A DNA stretch of 64,000 nucleotides from Saprospiraceae bacterium (GTDB taxonomy: Bacteria; Bacteroidota; Bacteroidia; Chitinophagales; Saprospiraceae), in NCBI GenBank assembly GCA_016714025.1, contig JADJOB010000002.1, forward strand, positions 2,698,001-2,762,000. The letters are read 5' to 3'. The notes under the pieces are model-generated. The model searched no databases. It had not been told where the DNA came from and was given only the letters and a program-made list of their open reading frames with translations. The position numbers and the translations under genes were made by a program. Positions 1-8,619 of the stretch are shown here, in pieces (the stretch's first letter is position 1; each line of letters opens with the position of its first letter).

Positions 1-2
1 TG

Positions 3-1385
3 TCTCAGACTGAAGAATTAAATTGGCTAAATAAACAAGAAAATATTCAACAATTTCAGGCGGTTTATAAAATGTATTCCAGAGGATGTAATCCAAATGA
101 TTCAGCATATCTCGCTCAATACAATATGGAGAAAATGAAATTTGATGAAATTTGGTGCTATAAATCAAATGGAATTTCTGCTACCGGAGATACTTTGGTT
201 GTAGCGGCAATTGATAATGGTTTTAGCTATTGGCTGAATGATATACTGCCCAATATATTTATCAATCATCTTGAAATACCCGACAATGGCCTGGATGATG
301 ATTTTAATGGTTATCGGGACGACTATTATGGCCTCAATGCCCAAATTTCATCTGAAGGAGACAATCACAGTCCGGATAATCATGGAACAGAAGTTATATC
401 AGTAATTGGAGCCAAAGGCAATAATACATTAGGAATCACGGGGACCAATCAAAATATTAAGATCTTGCTTTGTTCTGCTGACAATTCAAATGAATTGGTT
501 AAATGCTATCATTATTTTGTTAAAATGAAACGTGACTATTTAAATTCTGGTGGCAAAAAAGGGGCATTTATCGTCAGCAGCAATTTGTCAGCCGGTTTTA
601 ATGGGACATTTCCAATGGATCTCCCAATAGTATGTCAGGCATACGACAGCCTTGGAAATGTCGGTATTTTAAATTCCGTTGCAACAGTTAATAGTAACGA
701 CGATATTGGAATTATCGGTGACATCCCCGGTTTATGTCCAAGTGACTATATGATTTGTGTTACCAATACCGACCGGTATGACAGAAAAGTACCGGAATCA
801 GGTTACAATCAAACCCATGTGGACCTTGGAGCCTGCGGTGAAAGCATCCCAATGGTTGGAATTTCAGGTTTAATTACTGAAGAATCCGGAACCTCCTTTG
901 CAAGCCCACATGTAGCTGGGCTCATTTCCTTACTTTATCAGTTTTGCTCAAAAATAAATATCCTAAACAAAACAGATCCTGCATTGGCAGCAAAGGCCAT
1001 GAAAGAAATTGTGTTGTCCTGTGGGGACGAACTCAGCACTTTAAAAAACATTACAGTAACTGGTAAACGAATTAATGCCTTAACCGCATTGCAATACCTC
1101 AACAATTACTGCAGTGATTCGACCATAAAATTAGATAACTTATTGATTTTAAACAACTTAACAACAGGCAACATTCTAATCAAGTTTAATCCGAGTCAAT
1201 TTGGTACCTATCACTTTCAACTTTACGATAATCTAGGTCGCATGCTGGATGGTTGGGATCTTAATTTTGTTCCTGATAATTATAACACATTTCAAACAGA
1301 TATAAGCGCTTATGCTCCTGGCGTTTATCATCTTAGAGTCGATGGAAAGGGCCAAAAATGGGTAAAAAGCCTAATAAAAATTTAA
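3..1385 (+). CDS. Secreted subtilisin-family (S8) serine protease with T9SS sorting domain, 5' truncated by window edge
   Basis: The reading frame is open to the left edge, so the true start and signal peptide lie outside the window; the first internal Met is at 72. Counting from that Met, the catalytic triad is visible: Asp48 in AAIDNG, His104 in NHGTEV and Ser275 in GTSFASPHVAG. The last ~85 residues form a type A T9SS sorting domain (a beta-strand region ending GVYHLRVDGKGQKWVKSLIKI minus its final residues), so the protein is expected to cross the outer membrane through T9SS and be anchored or released. Family knowledge gives endopeptidase activity; the substrate is unknown. It stands alone, with tRNA-Arg starting about 50 bases downstream. 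Confidence 0.9.
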   Translation, partial: SQTEELNWLNKQENIQQFQAVYKMYSRGCNPNDSAYLAQYNMEKMKFDEIWCYKSNGISATGDTLVVAAIDNGFSYWLNDILPNIFINHLEIPDNGLDDDFNGYRDDYYGLNAQISSEGDNHSPDNHGTEVISVIGAKGNNTLGITGTNQNIKILLCSADNSNELVKCYHYFVKMKRDYLNSGGKKGAFIVSSNLSAGFNGTFPMDLPIVCQAYDSLGNVGILNSVATVNSNDDIGIIGDIPGLCPSDYMICVTNTDRYDRKVPESGYNQTHVDLGACGESIPMVGISGLITEESGTSFASPHVAGLISLLYQFCSKINILNKTDPALAAKAMKEIVLSCGDELSTLKNITVTGKRINALTALQYLNNYCSDSTIKLDNLLILNNLTTGNILIKFNPSQFGTYHFQLYDNLGRMLDGWDLNFVPDNYNTFQTDISAYAPGVYHLRVDGKGQKWVKSLIKI

Positions 1386-1411
1386 TATCTTTTATTTTCG
1401 TAAAAAATGCC

Positions 1412-1419
1412 TAATTTTG
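1412..1419 (+). promoter_or_regulatory. -7 promoter box before tRNA-Arg/rpmB
   Basis: TAATTTTG matches the Bacteroidota -7 consensus TAnnTTTG exactly. Transcription would begin about 5 nt downstream, roughly 12 nt before the tRNA. No convincing -33 element is seen. It probably drives the tRNA and the ribosomal protein genes behind it. Confidence 0.5.
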
Positions 1420-1436
1420 CCCTCTGTTTTTTGAAA

Positions 1437-1510
1437 GGCTCCGTAGCTCAATTGAATAGAGCACCTGACTACGGATCAGGAGGTTTAAGGTTTGAATCCT
1501 TACGGAGTCA
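1437..1510 (+). tRNA. tRNA-Arg(ACG)
   Basis: A complete 74-nt cloverleaf. The acceptor arm GGCTCCG pairs with CGGAGTC (one G-U), followed by discriminator A; no CCA is encoded. The anticodon stem CCTGA/TCAGG closes a 7-nt loop CTACGGA with anticodon ACG. The T arm carries the TTTGAATCC loop region. The A34 is expected to be edited to inosine by TadA. It lies 29 nt before rpmB and is probably cotranscribed with it. Confidence 0.93.
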
Positions 1511-1539
1511 CAATTAGCAATTAAAAGAATAAAGGAAAT

Positions 1540-1776
1540 ATGTCTAAGGTATGTGATTTAACAGGTACAAAACCCATGTATGGGAATAATGTATCCCACT
1601 CCAACCGGAAGTCCCGCAGACGGTTTAACCCAAATCTTCAGAGCAAATCATTTTTTGTGCCTGAAACCAATGAATGGGTTCAATTAAAAGTTACTGCGAA
1701 AGCATTAAGGACCATCGATAAATTAGGTTTGTATGCTTACATGAAAAAACTGGCTAAAAAAGTTCAAAATAATTAA
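1540..1776 (+). CDS. rpmB: 50S ribosomal protein L28 (bL28)
   Basis: A 78-residue basic protein starting MSKVCDLTGTKPMYGNNVSHS, the classic L28 N terminus, with the SRRRFNPNLQ segment and the conserved AKALRTIDKLGL region near the C terminus. It is a structural component of the large ribosomal subunit near the E site. It is followed after 2 nt by rpmG and then a DUF4295 gene, the usual Bacteroidota order, so one operon is likely. The ATG at 1540 has no Shine-Dalgarno site, as is usual in this phylum. Full length for the family. Confidence 0.97.
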   Translation: MSKVCDLTGTKPMYGNNVSHSNRKSRRRFNPNLQSKSFFVPETNEWVQLKVTAKALRTIDKLGLYAYMKKLAKKVQNN

Positions 1777-1778
1777 TC

Positions 1779-1967
1779 ATGGCAAAGAGAGCAAAAGGCA
1801 ACAGACAGCAGATAATATTGGAATGCACCGAGCATAAAGCAAGTGGTATGCCAGGTACTTCCAGATATATCACTCAAAAAAACCGCAAAAACACACCGGA
1901 TAGACTTGAATTAAAAAAGTTTAATCCTGTTTTAAAAAAATATACTGTTCACAAAGAAATTAAATAA
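1779..1967 (+). CDS. rpmG: 50S ribosomal protein L33 (bL33)
   Basis: A 62-residue basic protein with the L33 signatures RQQIILECTEHK near the N terminus, RYITQKNRKNTPDRLELKKF in the middle and a lysine-rich tail. It has one Cys only, so it is the zinc-free form rather than the CxxC form. It begins 2 nt after the rpmB stop and ends 2 nt before the DUF4295 start, indicating tight translational coupling in a ribosomal operon. It is a small large-subunit protein near the tRNA exit site. Confidence 0.97.
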   Translation: MAKRAKGNRQQIILECTEHKASGMPGTSRYITQKNRKNTPDRLELKKFNPVLKKYTVHKEIK

Positions 1968-1969
1968 GG

Positions 1970-2146
1970 ATGGCTAAAGTATCTAAAAACGCGCGGGTTG
2001 CTCAGCGGGCAGCAAATGCAGGTTCCGGAAGAGATCATGTGAAAGTGATTAAATCCATTAAAGATCCAGTTACAGGTAAGTACACTTATAAAGAATTAAT
2101 CGTTCACAAGGATAAAGTGAAGGATTTTTTCGAACAATCAAAATAA
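1970..2146 (+). CDS. DUF4295 family protein, ribosome-associated in Bacteroidota
   Basis: A 58-residue, strongly basic protein read directly from the DNA (starts MAKVSKNARVAQRAANAGSG, ends DFFEQSK). It begins 2 nt after rpmG and is followed by a terminator hairpin. The size, charge and the fixed position after rpmB-rpmG match the Bacteroidota-specific DUF4295 family. As far as I recall, members were seen bound to the Flavobacterium johnsoniae large subunit and named bL38; I cannot verify that here. Inferred role: a lineage-specific ribosomal protein. Confidence 0.88.
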   Translation: MAKVSKNARVAQRAANAGSGRDHVKVIKSIKDPVTGKYTYKELIVHKDKVKDFFEQSK

Positions 2147-2170
2147 TTAGTGCCTAATCTAAAATTATAT

Positions 2171-2201
2171 AAAGAAGCTCTACACCAGGGCTTCTTTTTT
2201 A
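2171..2201 (+). terminator. Intrinsic terminator after the rpmB operon
   Basis: The inverted repeat AAGAAGC (2172-2178) and GCTTCTT (2190-2196) encloses an 11-nt loop and runs straight into a T tract. It lies between DUF4295 and ftsY, so ftsY depends on partial readthrough or on its own promoter. Confidence 0.75.
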
Positions 2202-2215
2202 TTTAATATTACTCC

Positions 2216-3169
2216 ATGGGTTTTTTTGATAAGTTTTTTAGCAAAGAAGTTGAACAGGATCTTACAAAAGGCATCCATAAAACCCGTGAAGGTTTTTTTG
2301 GGAAAATAACCAAAGCCATAGCTGGCAAGAGTTATATTGATGATGACTTTCTCGATGAACTCGAACAAATTCTGATAAGTTCAGATGTAGGATTAGACAC
2401 TACAATTAAAATAATTGACAGAATTCAAAAAAGAGTTAAATCCGATAAATATGTTGGCGTTGATCAATTAAATGAATTATTAAAAGATGAAATCGGAATT
2501 CTTTTAACAGAGAATAAAACGTATGATCTCGATGATTTTCAAAGTGGGCCAGCAAAACCTTATATCATACTAGTAGTAGGTGTAAATGGTGTAGGAAAAA
2601 CGACAACCATTGGCAAATTAGCTTTCCAATTTAAAAAGCAAGGTAAATCTGTAATGATAGCAGCCGGTGATACTTTTCGGGCTGCTGCAGAAAACCAACT
2701 GAACATATGGGCTGACCGGGTTGGTTGTTCCTTCTTTTCAAAAGGCATGGGAGCTGATCCCTCTGCTGTTGCTTATGAAGCTACTCAAAAAGCGCTCATT
2801 GATAAAACGGATGTAGTAATTATTGATACCGCAGGAAGATTGCATACAAAAATTAATTTAATGCATGAATTGTCCAAAATAACTCGTTCAATCAGCAAAT
2901 CAATGCCTGGCGCTCCTCATGAAGTGTTGCTGGTTTTGGATGCAACTACAGGACAAAATGCAATTGAGCAATGTCGTCATTTCACAAATACTGCTCAGGT
3001 AAGTGGATTGGTTTTGACCAAACTAGATGGTACGGCTAAAGGTGGCGTTGCTCTTGGAATCACGGATCAATTTAAAATTCCTATCAAATACATTGGTGTT
3101 GGAGAGCAAATCGATCAATTGCAGGTTTTTAATATTAAAGCTTTTGTCGACCTCCTGTTTTTGCATTAA
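2216..3169 (+). CDS. ftsY: Signal recognition particle receptor FtsY
   Basis: A 317-residue SRP-family GTPase. An N-terminal helical bundle (about 1-110) is followed by the G domain with P-loop GVNGVGKTT (122-130), the insertion-box/effector region GDTFRAAAENQL (151-162), DTAGR (204-208) and TKLDG (268-272). There is no long acidic A domain, which is usual in this phylum. With Ffh (encoded at 52955-54292) it delivers ribosome-nascent chain complexes to the Sec translocon by reciprocal GTP hydrolysis. The start was chosen at MGFFDKFFS, 15 nt after the terminator. Confidence 0.97.
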   Translation: MGFFDKFFSKEVEQDLTKGIHKTREGFFGKITKAIAGKSYIDDDFLDELEQILISSDVGLDTTIKIIDRIQKRVKSDKYVGVDQLNELLKDEIGILLTENKTYDLDDFQSGPAKPYIILVVGVNGVGKTTTIGKLAFQFKKQGKSVMIAAGDTFRAAAENQLNIWADRVGCSFFSKGMGADPSAVAYEATQKALIDKTDVVIIDTAGRLHTKINLMHELSKITRSISKSMPGAPHEVLLVLDATTGQNAIEQCRHFTNTAQVSGLVLTKLDGTAKGGVALGITDQFKIPIKYIGVGEQIDQLQVFNIKAFVDLLFLH

Positions 3170-3244
3170 TTTGCTCAAACGTTAAATATTTTCACATTAA
3201 TTTGGTAATTTGTATCATTGTCTTACCAAGTATCATTTTTATCT

Positions 3245-5677
3245 ATGCAATTGTCTAATAAGTTCTTAGTAATACCTACAGTGATTTGTAGCTTCTTTAT
3301 ATTTCTAGCCCATTCAGGAAATCCTGAAGATAGAAATACGGGAGCTCCTTTTGATGGGCTCTGTTCCAATTGTCATGGAGGCGGAAATTTTGATGGAGAT
3401 ATCTCTGTTACAGGCTTTCCAACAACCATTCTGCCAAATACCGTATATAATTTAACATTTACGGTCACTGCAACTATGGGAAATCCAACTGTTGGTGGAT
3501 TCCAATTAGTAGCTGTCAATGCCAGCAATGTCAATTCAGGTGATTTAGCTCCGGCTAATTCAGAAACAGGGACAACATTTTCAGGAGCAAGAGAATACAT
3601 TGATCACAGGGGAGCTAAGCCTTATACAGGAAATAGCGTTTCATGGAATTTTAGCTGGACTTCACCCAATGGACCTAATGGATCAGTAATTACAATCTAC
3701 TATTCCAGTAATCTAGCAAATGGGAATGGCTCCTCTTCGGGTGACAATATCATCTTCGCATCAAAATCTGGAACGATGATGGGGGGCGGAAATCCACTCA
3801 GTGTAAGTATTACAGGCAAAAAAAATATTTCATGTTTTGGTGGAATGGATGGAAGTGCAACAGCAACTGCTGCTGGCGGATCCACTCCATATAGTTATGC
3901 ATGGTCAAATGGCGAAACCTCAAACCAATTATCAAATGTTGGTTTTGGTAGCTATAGAATCACGGTGACTGACAATGTTGGAGCAACAGCTTCTACTTCA
4001 GTTGCTTTAACACAACCAAGTCAACTTAATCACGTCGTTCAAATAACCCGAAACGTTAGTTGTCCCGGTGGGCGTGATGGAGCCGTAACAACCAGTGTAA
4101 GTGGTGGCGTACAACCTTATACCGTTATATATTCATCCGGCAGTCCAAATGGATTAAGAGCCGGTCAGTATACGGTTACTGTAATGGACAATAACACATG
4201 CAGTTCAAGCAGTACATTTACCATTACTGAACCAGATACATTTACAGTAGCTACACCAGTATTCCTAAATCCAACTTGCCCATTAGACTCCAATGGAGCA
4301 ATAAAAATACTAGTAAGCGGAGGAAATCCGCCCTATAAATATAAATGGAATACAAATGATACCGGAACCAATTTAACCAAATTAAAAACAGGCAATTATA
4401 AACTTACTATTACAGATTCTAAAAATTGCAATACTTTAAAGAGTTATGAATTAAAATCAATTGATAGCATTGCACCTCAACTGTTAACTAAAGATGGTAC
4501 GATTTATCTTAACCAAGAGCAAGGAATTGCCATCCCAAGTAGTAGTAATTTTATTGAAATCCTTACAGATAATTGTGATCCCAATCCAAATGCCATTCTT
4601 TCTATTGATACTTTGCGTTGCAATCAGTTAGGTAAAAGCGCATACATTATGCAGGCCATGGATCAAAGTGGCAATATATCAAAAGACACCTTTTTTATAA
4701 CCGTAACCGATACATTTAAACCAATCATCCATAAATGGCAGGATACTTTGTTTTACAGTTGCAATATAACCGTGCCAACAATAAGCGCATCAGATAATTG
4801 TTCGATAGTTGAATTTAAAAAATTGAGCGGACCTGAACCAGGTACCCTATTTCCAATTGGAGAAACTATTTTGAAATATCAGGCTATTGACAATTCAGGC
4901 AATATTACAATTGACAGTTTTATTGTCCGTGTTAAAAATTCAATTGAAATCCGTTTAGACACCAGTTACTTTAGCCTATGCAGTGGAGATACCTTGTATC
5001 AATACATTCATATCAGCAATAAAAATGGAGGACCTTATTCTTTAATTTACAAATCGGATACCCTAAACCTATTTCGAGATACCAGCTTATTATATACCAT
5101 AACCAATGAGCCTGAATTCAGAATCAATGCTTATGAGAGCAGCTCCTGTACTCAAACTTTTAAAGACACTATAATTTATCCGGGACAACTCGTTCAGTTG
5201 GATTCAATACAAATTTTTGATGAATCAGTATTAAATGCGCATGACGGAAAATTGAATCCATTTTTTAATGCTATAGATTCATTTATTGTTTATGACGCCA
5301 TTTCCCTTGAGCGAATTAATAATACAGGTACAGACTTAGCGGCAGGATTATATTTAATTAAAGCTTTCCGAAATAATTGCATTTTTGAATATGGACCTTA
5401 TACCATTAAGTTAATTACAAAAACAAACTATGCTACTCCATTAAATGTAGTAGTCTACCCTATTCCATTTTCAAACTTATTGCATATTTCAAGCAATGTA
5501 AGTGAGAAATCAAATTATCAGATATTAAATTTTAGTGGAAAGGTTATCACTCAAGGACTGCTTAATCAAGAACTTTCAATAGAAACCGGCGATTTACAGT
5601 CTGGAATTTATTTATTGAAGATTGGAAATACAAACGACCAAAAAGTAATTAAAGTAATTAAACTAATTAAGCTTTAA
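3245..5677 (+). CDS. Large T9SS-exported surface protein with choice-of-anchor V/CxxCH N domain, SprB repeats and HYR-like modules
   Basis: The ATG at 3245 (MQLSNKFLVIPTVICSFF) gives a clean Sec signal peptide; a TTG 27 nt upstream would only add a polar extension, so it is rejected. The mature N terminus carries TGAPFDGLCSNCHGGG, a CxxCH motif (about 40-44) typical of choice-of-anchor V domains, followed by a beta-sandwich. Then come three SprB-like repeats (GGSTPYSYAWSNG, GYxxTVTDN style) at about 195-420, HYR-like segments with DNCD/DNSGN motifs (about 430-580), and a T9SS type A tail ending IKVIKLIKL. Predicted cell-surface or secreted adhesin-like protein; whether the CxxCH binds haem is unknown. 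Confidence 0.85.
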   Translation: MQLSNKFLVIPTVICSFFIFLAHSGNPEDRNTGAPFDGLCSNCHGGGNFDGDISVTGFPTTILPNTVYNLTFTVTATMGNPTVGGFQLVAVNASNVNSGDLAPANSETGTTFSGAREYIDHRGAKPYTGNSVSWNFSWTSPNGPNGSVITIYYSSNLANGNGSSSGDNIIFASKSGTMMGGGNPLSVSITGKKNISCFGGMDGSATATAAGGSTPYSYAWSNGETSNQLSNVGFGSYRITVTDNVGATASTSVALTQPSQLNHVVQITRNVSCPGGRDGAVTTSVSGGVQPYTVIYSSGSPNGLRAGQYTVTVMDNNTCSSSSTFTITEPDTFTVATPVFLNPTCPLDSNGAIKILVSGGNPPYKYKWNTNDTGTNLTKLKTGNYKLTITDSKNCNTLKSYELKSIDSIAPQLLTKDGTIYLNQEQGIAIPSSSNFIEILTDNCDPNPNAILSIDTLRCNQLGKSAYIMQAMDQSGNISKDTFFITVTDTFKPIIHKWQDTLFYSCNITVPTISASDNCSIVEFKKLSGPEPGTLFPIGETILKYQAIDNSGNITIDSFIVRVKNSIEIRLDTSYFSLCSGDTLYQYIHISNKNGGPYSLIYKSDTLNLFRDTSLLYTITNEPEFRINAYESSSCTQTFKDTIIYPGQLVQLDSIQIFDESVLNAHDGKLNPFFNAIDSFIVYDAISLERINNTGTDLAAGLYLIKAFRNNCIFEYGPYTIKLITKTNYATPLNVVVYPIPFSNLLHISSNVSEKSNYQILNFSGKVITQGLLNQELSIETGDLQSGIYLLKIGNTNDQKVIKVIKLIKL

Positions 5678-5691
5678 GGGATTTTAAAACT

Positions 5692-5714
5692 ATTCAAATA
5701 GCTTTTGAATTTTT
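5692..5714 (+). terminator. Weak hairpin downstream of the 3245 gene
   Basis: ATTCAA (5692-5697) and TTGAAT (5705-5710) can pair around ATAGCTT and are followed by four T. It sits between convergent genes (the surface protein and lepA). The stem is short and AT-rich, so the call is tentative. Confidence 0.3.
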
Positions 5715-5796
5715 ATACTCCAAGCTTAAAGCCTTACTAGAGATCCATTAACCATTTAGACAAAGGATCATAAAAGATCTTTGAAGGATTCTGATT

Positions 5797-7590
5797 TTAT
5801 TCATCAAGCTTTAGTACATCTAAGAATGCTTTTTGAGGCACATCAATGCTTCCGATTTGTCGCATCTTTTTCTTTCCTTCTTTTTGTTTTTCAAGCAATT
5901 TTCGTTTACGGCTGATGTCCCCACCATAGCACTTGGCTGTTACATCTTTGCGCATTGCTGATATTGTTTCACGAGCAATAATTTTTCCGCCAATAGCTGC
6001 TTGAATGGCAATTACAAATTGGTGTTTAGGTAAAATTTCCTTTAATTTAGTGCACATTCTTCGGCCTACTGACTCTGCTTTAGACCGGTGTACCAGTGCT
6101 GTCAATGCATCTACATTGTCTCCATTCAATTTGATATCCAATTTAACCAAATCTGATTTGCGATAATCAATCGGATGGTAATCAAAAGAAGCATAGCCTT
6201 TCGTCATTGATTTTAGTCGATCATAAAAATCAAATACAATTTCAGCTAATGGCATTTCAAACATAAGCTCTACCCGATAGGTTGTCAGGTAATGTTGTTT
6301 TGTAAGGATGCCTCGCTTGTCCATACACAATTTGATAATAGGCCCGATGTAATCAGGCATGGTAATTATTTGTGCCTGAATATAGGGTTCCTCCACATAT
6401 TCCAGGTAATTGGGTTCAGGAAGATCATTTGGCGTATTGATGATCAACAATTCATGTTTGGTAGTAAGGGCTTTATAAGATACGTTTGGAACCGTTGTGA
6501 TTACTTCTTGATTAAACTCACGAGACAGTCTCTCTTGAATAATTTCAAGATGCAACATACCTAAAAAACCGCATCTAAATCCAAAACCCAAGGCAATTGA
6601 AGTTTCTGGTTCATAAACCAATGAAGAGTCATTGAGTCTTAATTTTTCCAAACTATCTCTTAAATCTTCAAAATATTCGTTTTCAACTGGATAAATACCC
6701 GCAAAAACCATTGGCTTTACTTCTTCAAAACCTTTTATGCTTTCAGAACATGGGTTTGAGGCTTTTGTTAAAGTATCTCCTACTTTTACCTCTTTAACAT
6801 CTTTAATCCCGGTAATAATATATCCGACATCACCACATCCAATTTCCTTTTTTGCAAATAGGGTCATGCGGAGAATCCCAACTTCTTCTGCTTCATACTC
6901 GCCACCGGTATTGAAAAATTTCACCCGGTCCCCTTTTTTCAAGGTTCCATTTATAATGCGGTAATAGATTATAATCCCTCTAAAAGAATTAAAAACAGAA
7001 TCAAATATTAAAGCCTGAAGAGGAGCTTCCGGATTTCCTTTCGGGGCTGGAATTCGATCTACGATCGCTTTCATAATATCTGGAACCCCTTGCCCCGTTT
7101 TACCACTTGCTAAAACAATATCTTCTTTTGAACAGCCAATTAAATCAATTACCTGATCACTAACCTGATCTACCATGGCACTTTCCATATCGATTTTATT
7201 CAAAATGGGTATAATTTCCAGGTTGTGCTCGATGGCCAGATATAAATTTGAGATGGTTTGTGCCTGAATTCCCTGGGTCGCATCGATCAATAACAGAGCA
7301 CCTTCACAAGCTGCAATCGATCTGGAAACTTCATATGAAAAATCAACGTGCCCGGGGGTATCGATCAAATTAAATACATAGCGTTTGCCATCGGTATGCT
7401 CATAGTCTAGCTGAATCGCGTGTGCCTTGATGGTTATCCCGCGCTCTCGCTCTAAATCCATGTCATCCAAGGCTTGATTTTGCATGTCCCGCGCAGAGAT
7501 CGTCTTGGTAAATTCCAATAATCGATCCGATAAAGTACTCTTGCCATGGTCAATATGGGCAATGACACAAAAATTTCTTATTAGCTCCAT
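5797..7590 (-). CDS. lepA: Elongation factor 4 (LepA), ribosome-associated GTPase
   Basis: A 597-residue protein of the usual LepA length. It has G1 AHIDHGKST (11-19), switch II DTPGHVDF, and G4 NKIDM, followed by EF-G-like domains II, III and V and the LepA-specific C-terminal domain (KLLEKQKEGKKKMRQIGSIDVPQ region). Family knowledge: it acts on the ribosome during initiation/early elongation or back-translocation. It is monocistronic and convergent with the upstream surface-protein gene. A -7-like box (GATTTTTG on the minus strand, 7595-7602) ends only 4 nt before the ATG. Confidence 0.97.
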   Translation of the reverse strand: MELIRNFCVIAHIDHGKSTLSDRLLEFTKTISARDMQNQALDDMDLERERGITIKAHAIQLDYEHTDGKRYVFNLIDTPGHVDFSYEVSRSIAACEGALLLIDATQGIQAQTISNLYLAIEHNLEIIPILNKIDMESAMVDQVSDQVIDLIGCSKEDIVLASGKTGQGVPDIMKAIVDRIPAPKGNPEAPLQALIFDSVFNSFRGIIIYYRIINGTLKKGDRVKFFNTGGEYEAEEVGILRMTLFAKKEIGCGDVGYIITGIKDVKEVKVGDTLTKASNPCSESIKGFEEVKPMVFAGIYPVENEYFEDLRDSLEKLRLNDSSLVYEPETSIALGFGFRCGFLGMLHLEIIQERLSREFNQEVITTVPNVSYKALTTKHELLIINTPNDLPEPNYLEYVEEPYIQAQIITMPDYIGPIIKLCMDKRGILTKQHYLTTYRVELMFEMPLAEIVFDFYDRLKSMTKGYASFDYHPIDYRKSDLVKLDIKLNGDNVDALTALVHRSKAESVGRRMCTKLKEILPKHQFVIAIQAAIGGKIIARETISAMRKDVTAKCYGGDISRKRKLLEKQKEGKKKMRQIGSIDVPQKAFLDVLKLDE

Positions 7591-7803
7591 AATTCAAAAA
7601 TCAGCGCGAAATTAGCGCTATCAGGCCTCCTTTTCAGATTTTAGTTTAAGATTATCAAAGGATTAATATTTAGGAGTATTTTAAGGCAGAATCCTTAAAA
7701 AATGCTGATAATTTAATAAATAATCCTGATTTTTAGGCCTTTAAGCAGCATTTATGCAAACAAGACGTTATTAAAGTATGACCTGCATTTCTTTAAACTA
7801 ATT

Positions 7804-8586
7804 ATGAGGGTACTCGTTTCGTTACTGATTTTTAGCTTTTTGATCTCCTGTTCAAAACCGGAAGAGAATTTTATTAAAATTCCCTCTGAGTTTAGCGTTT
7901 CGATTGTTGAACAAATTGAAGCTAACAAAAACCGGCATTTATATTTAGAAATCGCCTCTCTTACAAGTACTTATTGCCAAGATGATACCCTCGTTTATAA
8001 TGAGACCCTGGATAGCTTTAGCTTGAATATTGAAATTCTGGATACCTACAAAGCAAACAGCTGTTATGAGAGAAAGTACTTACTCAGTTCATTCATTCCA
8101 CTTCCCGTCTTTTCAGACAGTCTGGATGTTACGGTTTCTTTAGGTTCTGCATCTGTAATAAAGTGCAGAGTTTATATTTGGGACAAAAGCTATCAAATAG
8201 TAATTTTAGGAGGGACCGGTTTAAACAACACTTATCAACAAACATTTAAAATTCCAACTAATTTAATTTGGGGATATGCATACCCTAAATCCAAAGAACC
8301 CACTTCTGAAAGCTTAATGAATAGTTTTAAAAAAGAAGTTGAATTCGATTGCTTAACGCATAGACTTGACCCAGGGTTTTATTCTTATTTTACTATTACT
8401 GATAATAATTTAATACTCCTTAAAACGGATCCAGGAATTGCTGGTAATTATATAAAATTTTATTATTTTCATTCTAAAACCAATGACGAATTGGATTTAC
8501 TTTTCAGCGATCTTGCTGAAAAATATAATAATTTGGTAGGTTACAAAATTAATCTAGGAAGCGGAAAAGAATACCACGCATACTAA
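7804..8586 (+). CDS. Putative lipoprotein of unknown function
   Basis: 260 residues. The N terminus MRVLVSLLIFSFLISCSKPEE is a lipoprotein signal peptide with lipobox FLISC, so the mature protein is lipidated at Cys16. The rest is a beta-rich periplasmic or outer-membrane-exposed region with no motif I recognise. A 34-nt gap separates it from the threonine aldolase gene on the same strand, so cotranscription is possible but nothing suggests a shared function. Confidence 0.75.
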   Translation: MRVLVSLLIFSFLISCSKPEENFIKIPSEFSVSIVEQIEANKNRHLYLEIASLTSTYCQDDTLVYNETLDSFSLNIEILDTYKANSCYERKYLLSSFIPLPVFSDSLDVTVSLGSASVIKCRVYIWDKSYQIVILGGTGLNNTYQQTFKIPTNLIWGYAYPKSKEPTSESLMNSFKKEVEFDCLTHRLDPGFYSYFTITDNNLILLKTDPGIAGNYIKFYYFHSKTNDELDLLFSDLAEKYNNLVGYKINLGSGKEYHAY

Positions 8587-8619
8587 AACACATTTGCTTA
8601 GGATTGTTACTTTTACCGG

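Noticed and set aside
3218..3244. TTG start for the large T9SS protein
   Set aside because: The nine extra residues would precede a complete signal peptide that begins at ATG 3245.
7603..7621. AGCGC...GCGCT hairpin upstream of lepA as a riboswitch or terminator
   Set aside because: The stem is only 5 bp, it lies upstream of the predicted lepA promoter, and no conserved riboswitch motif is present.
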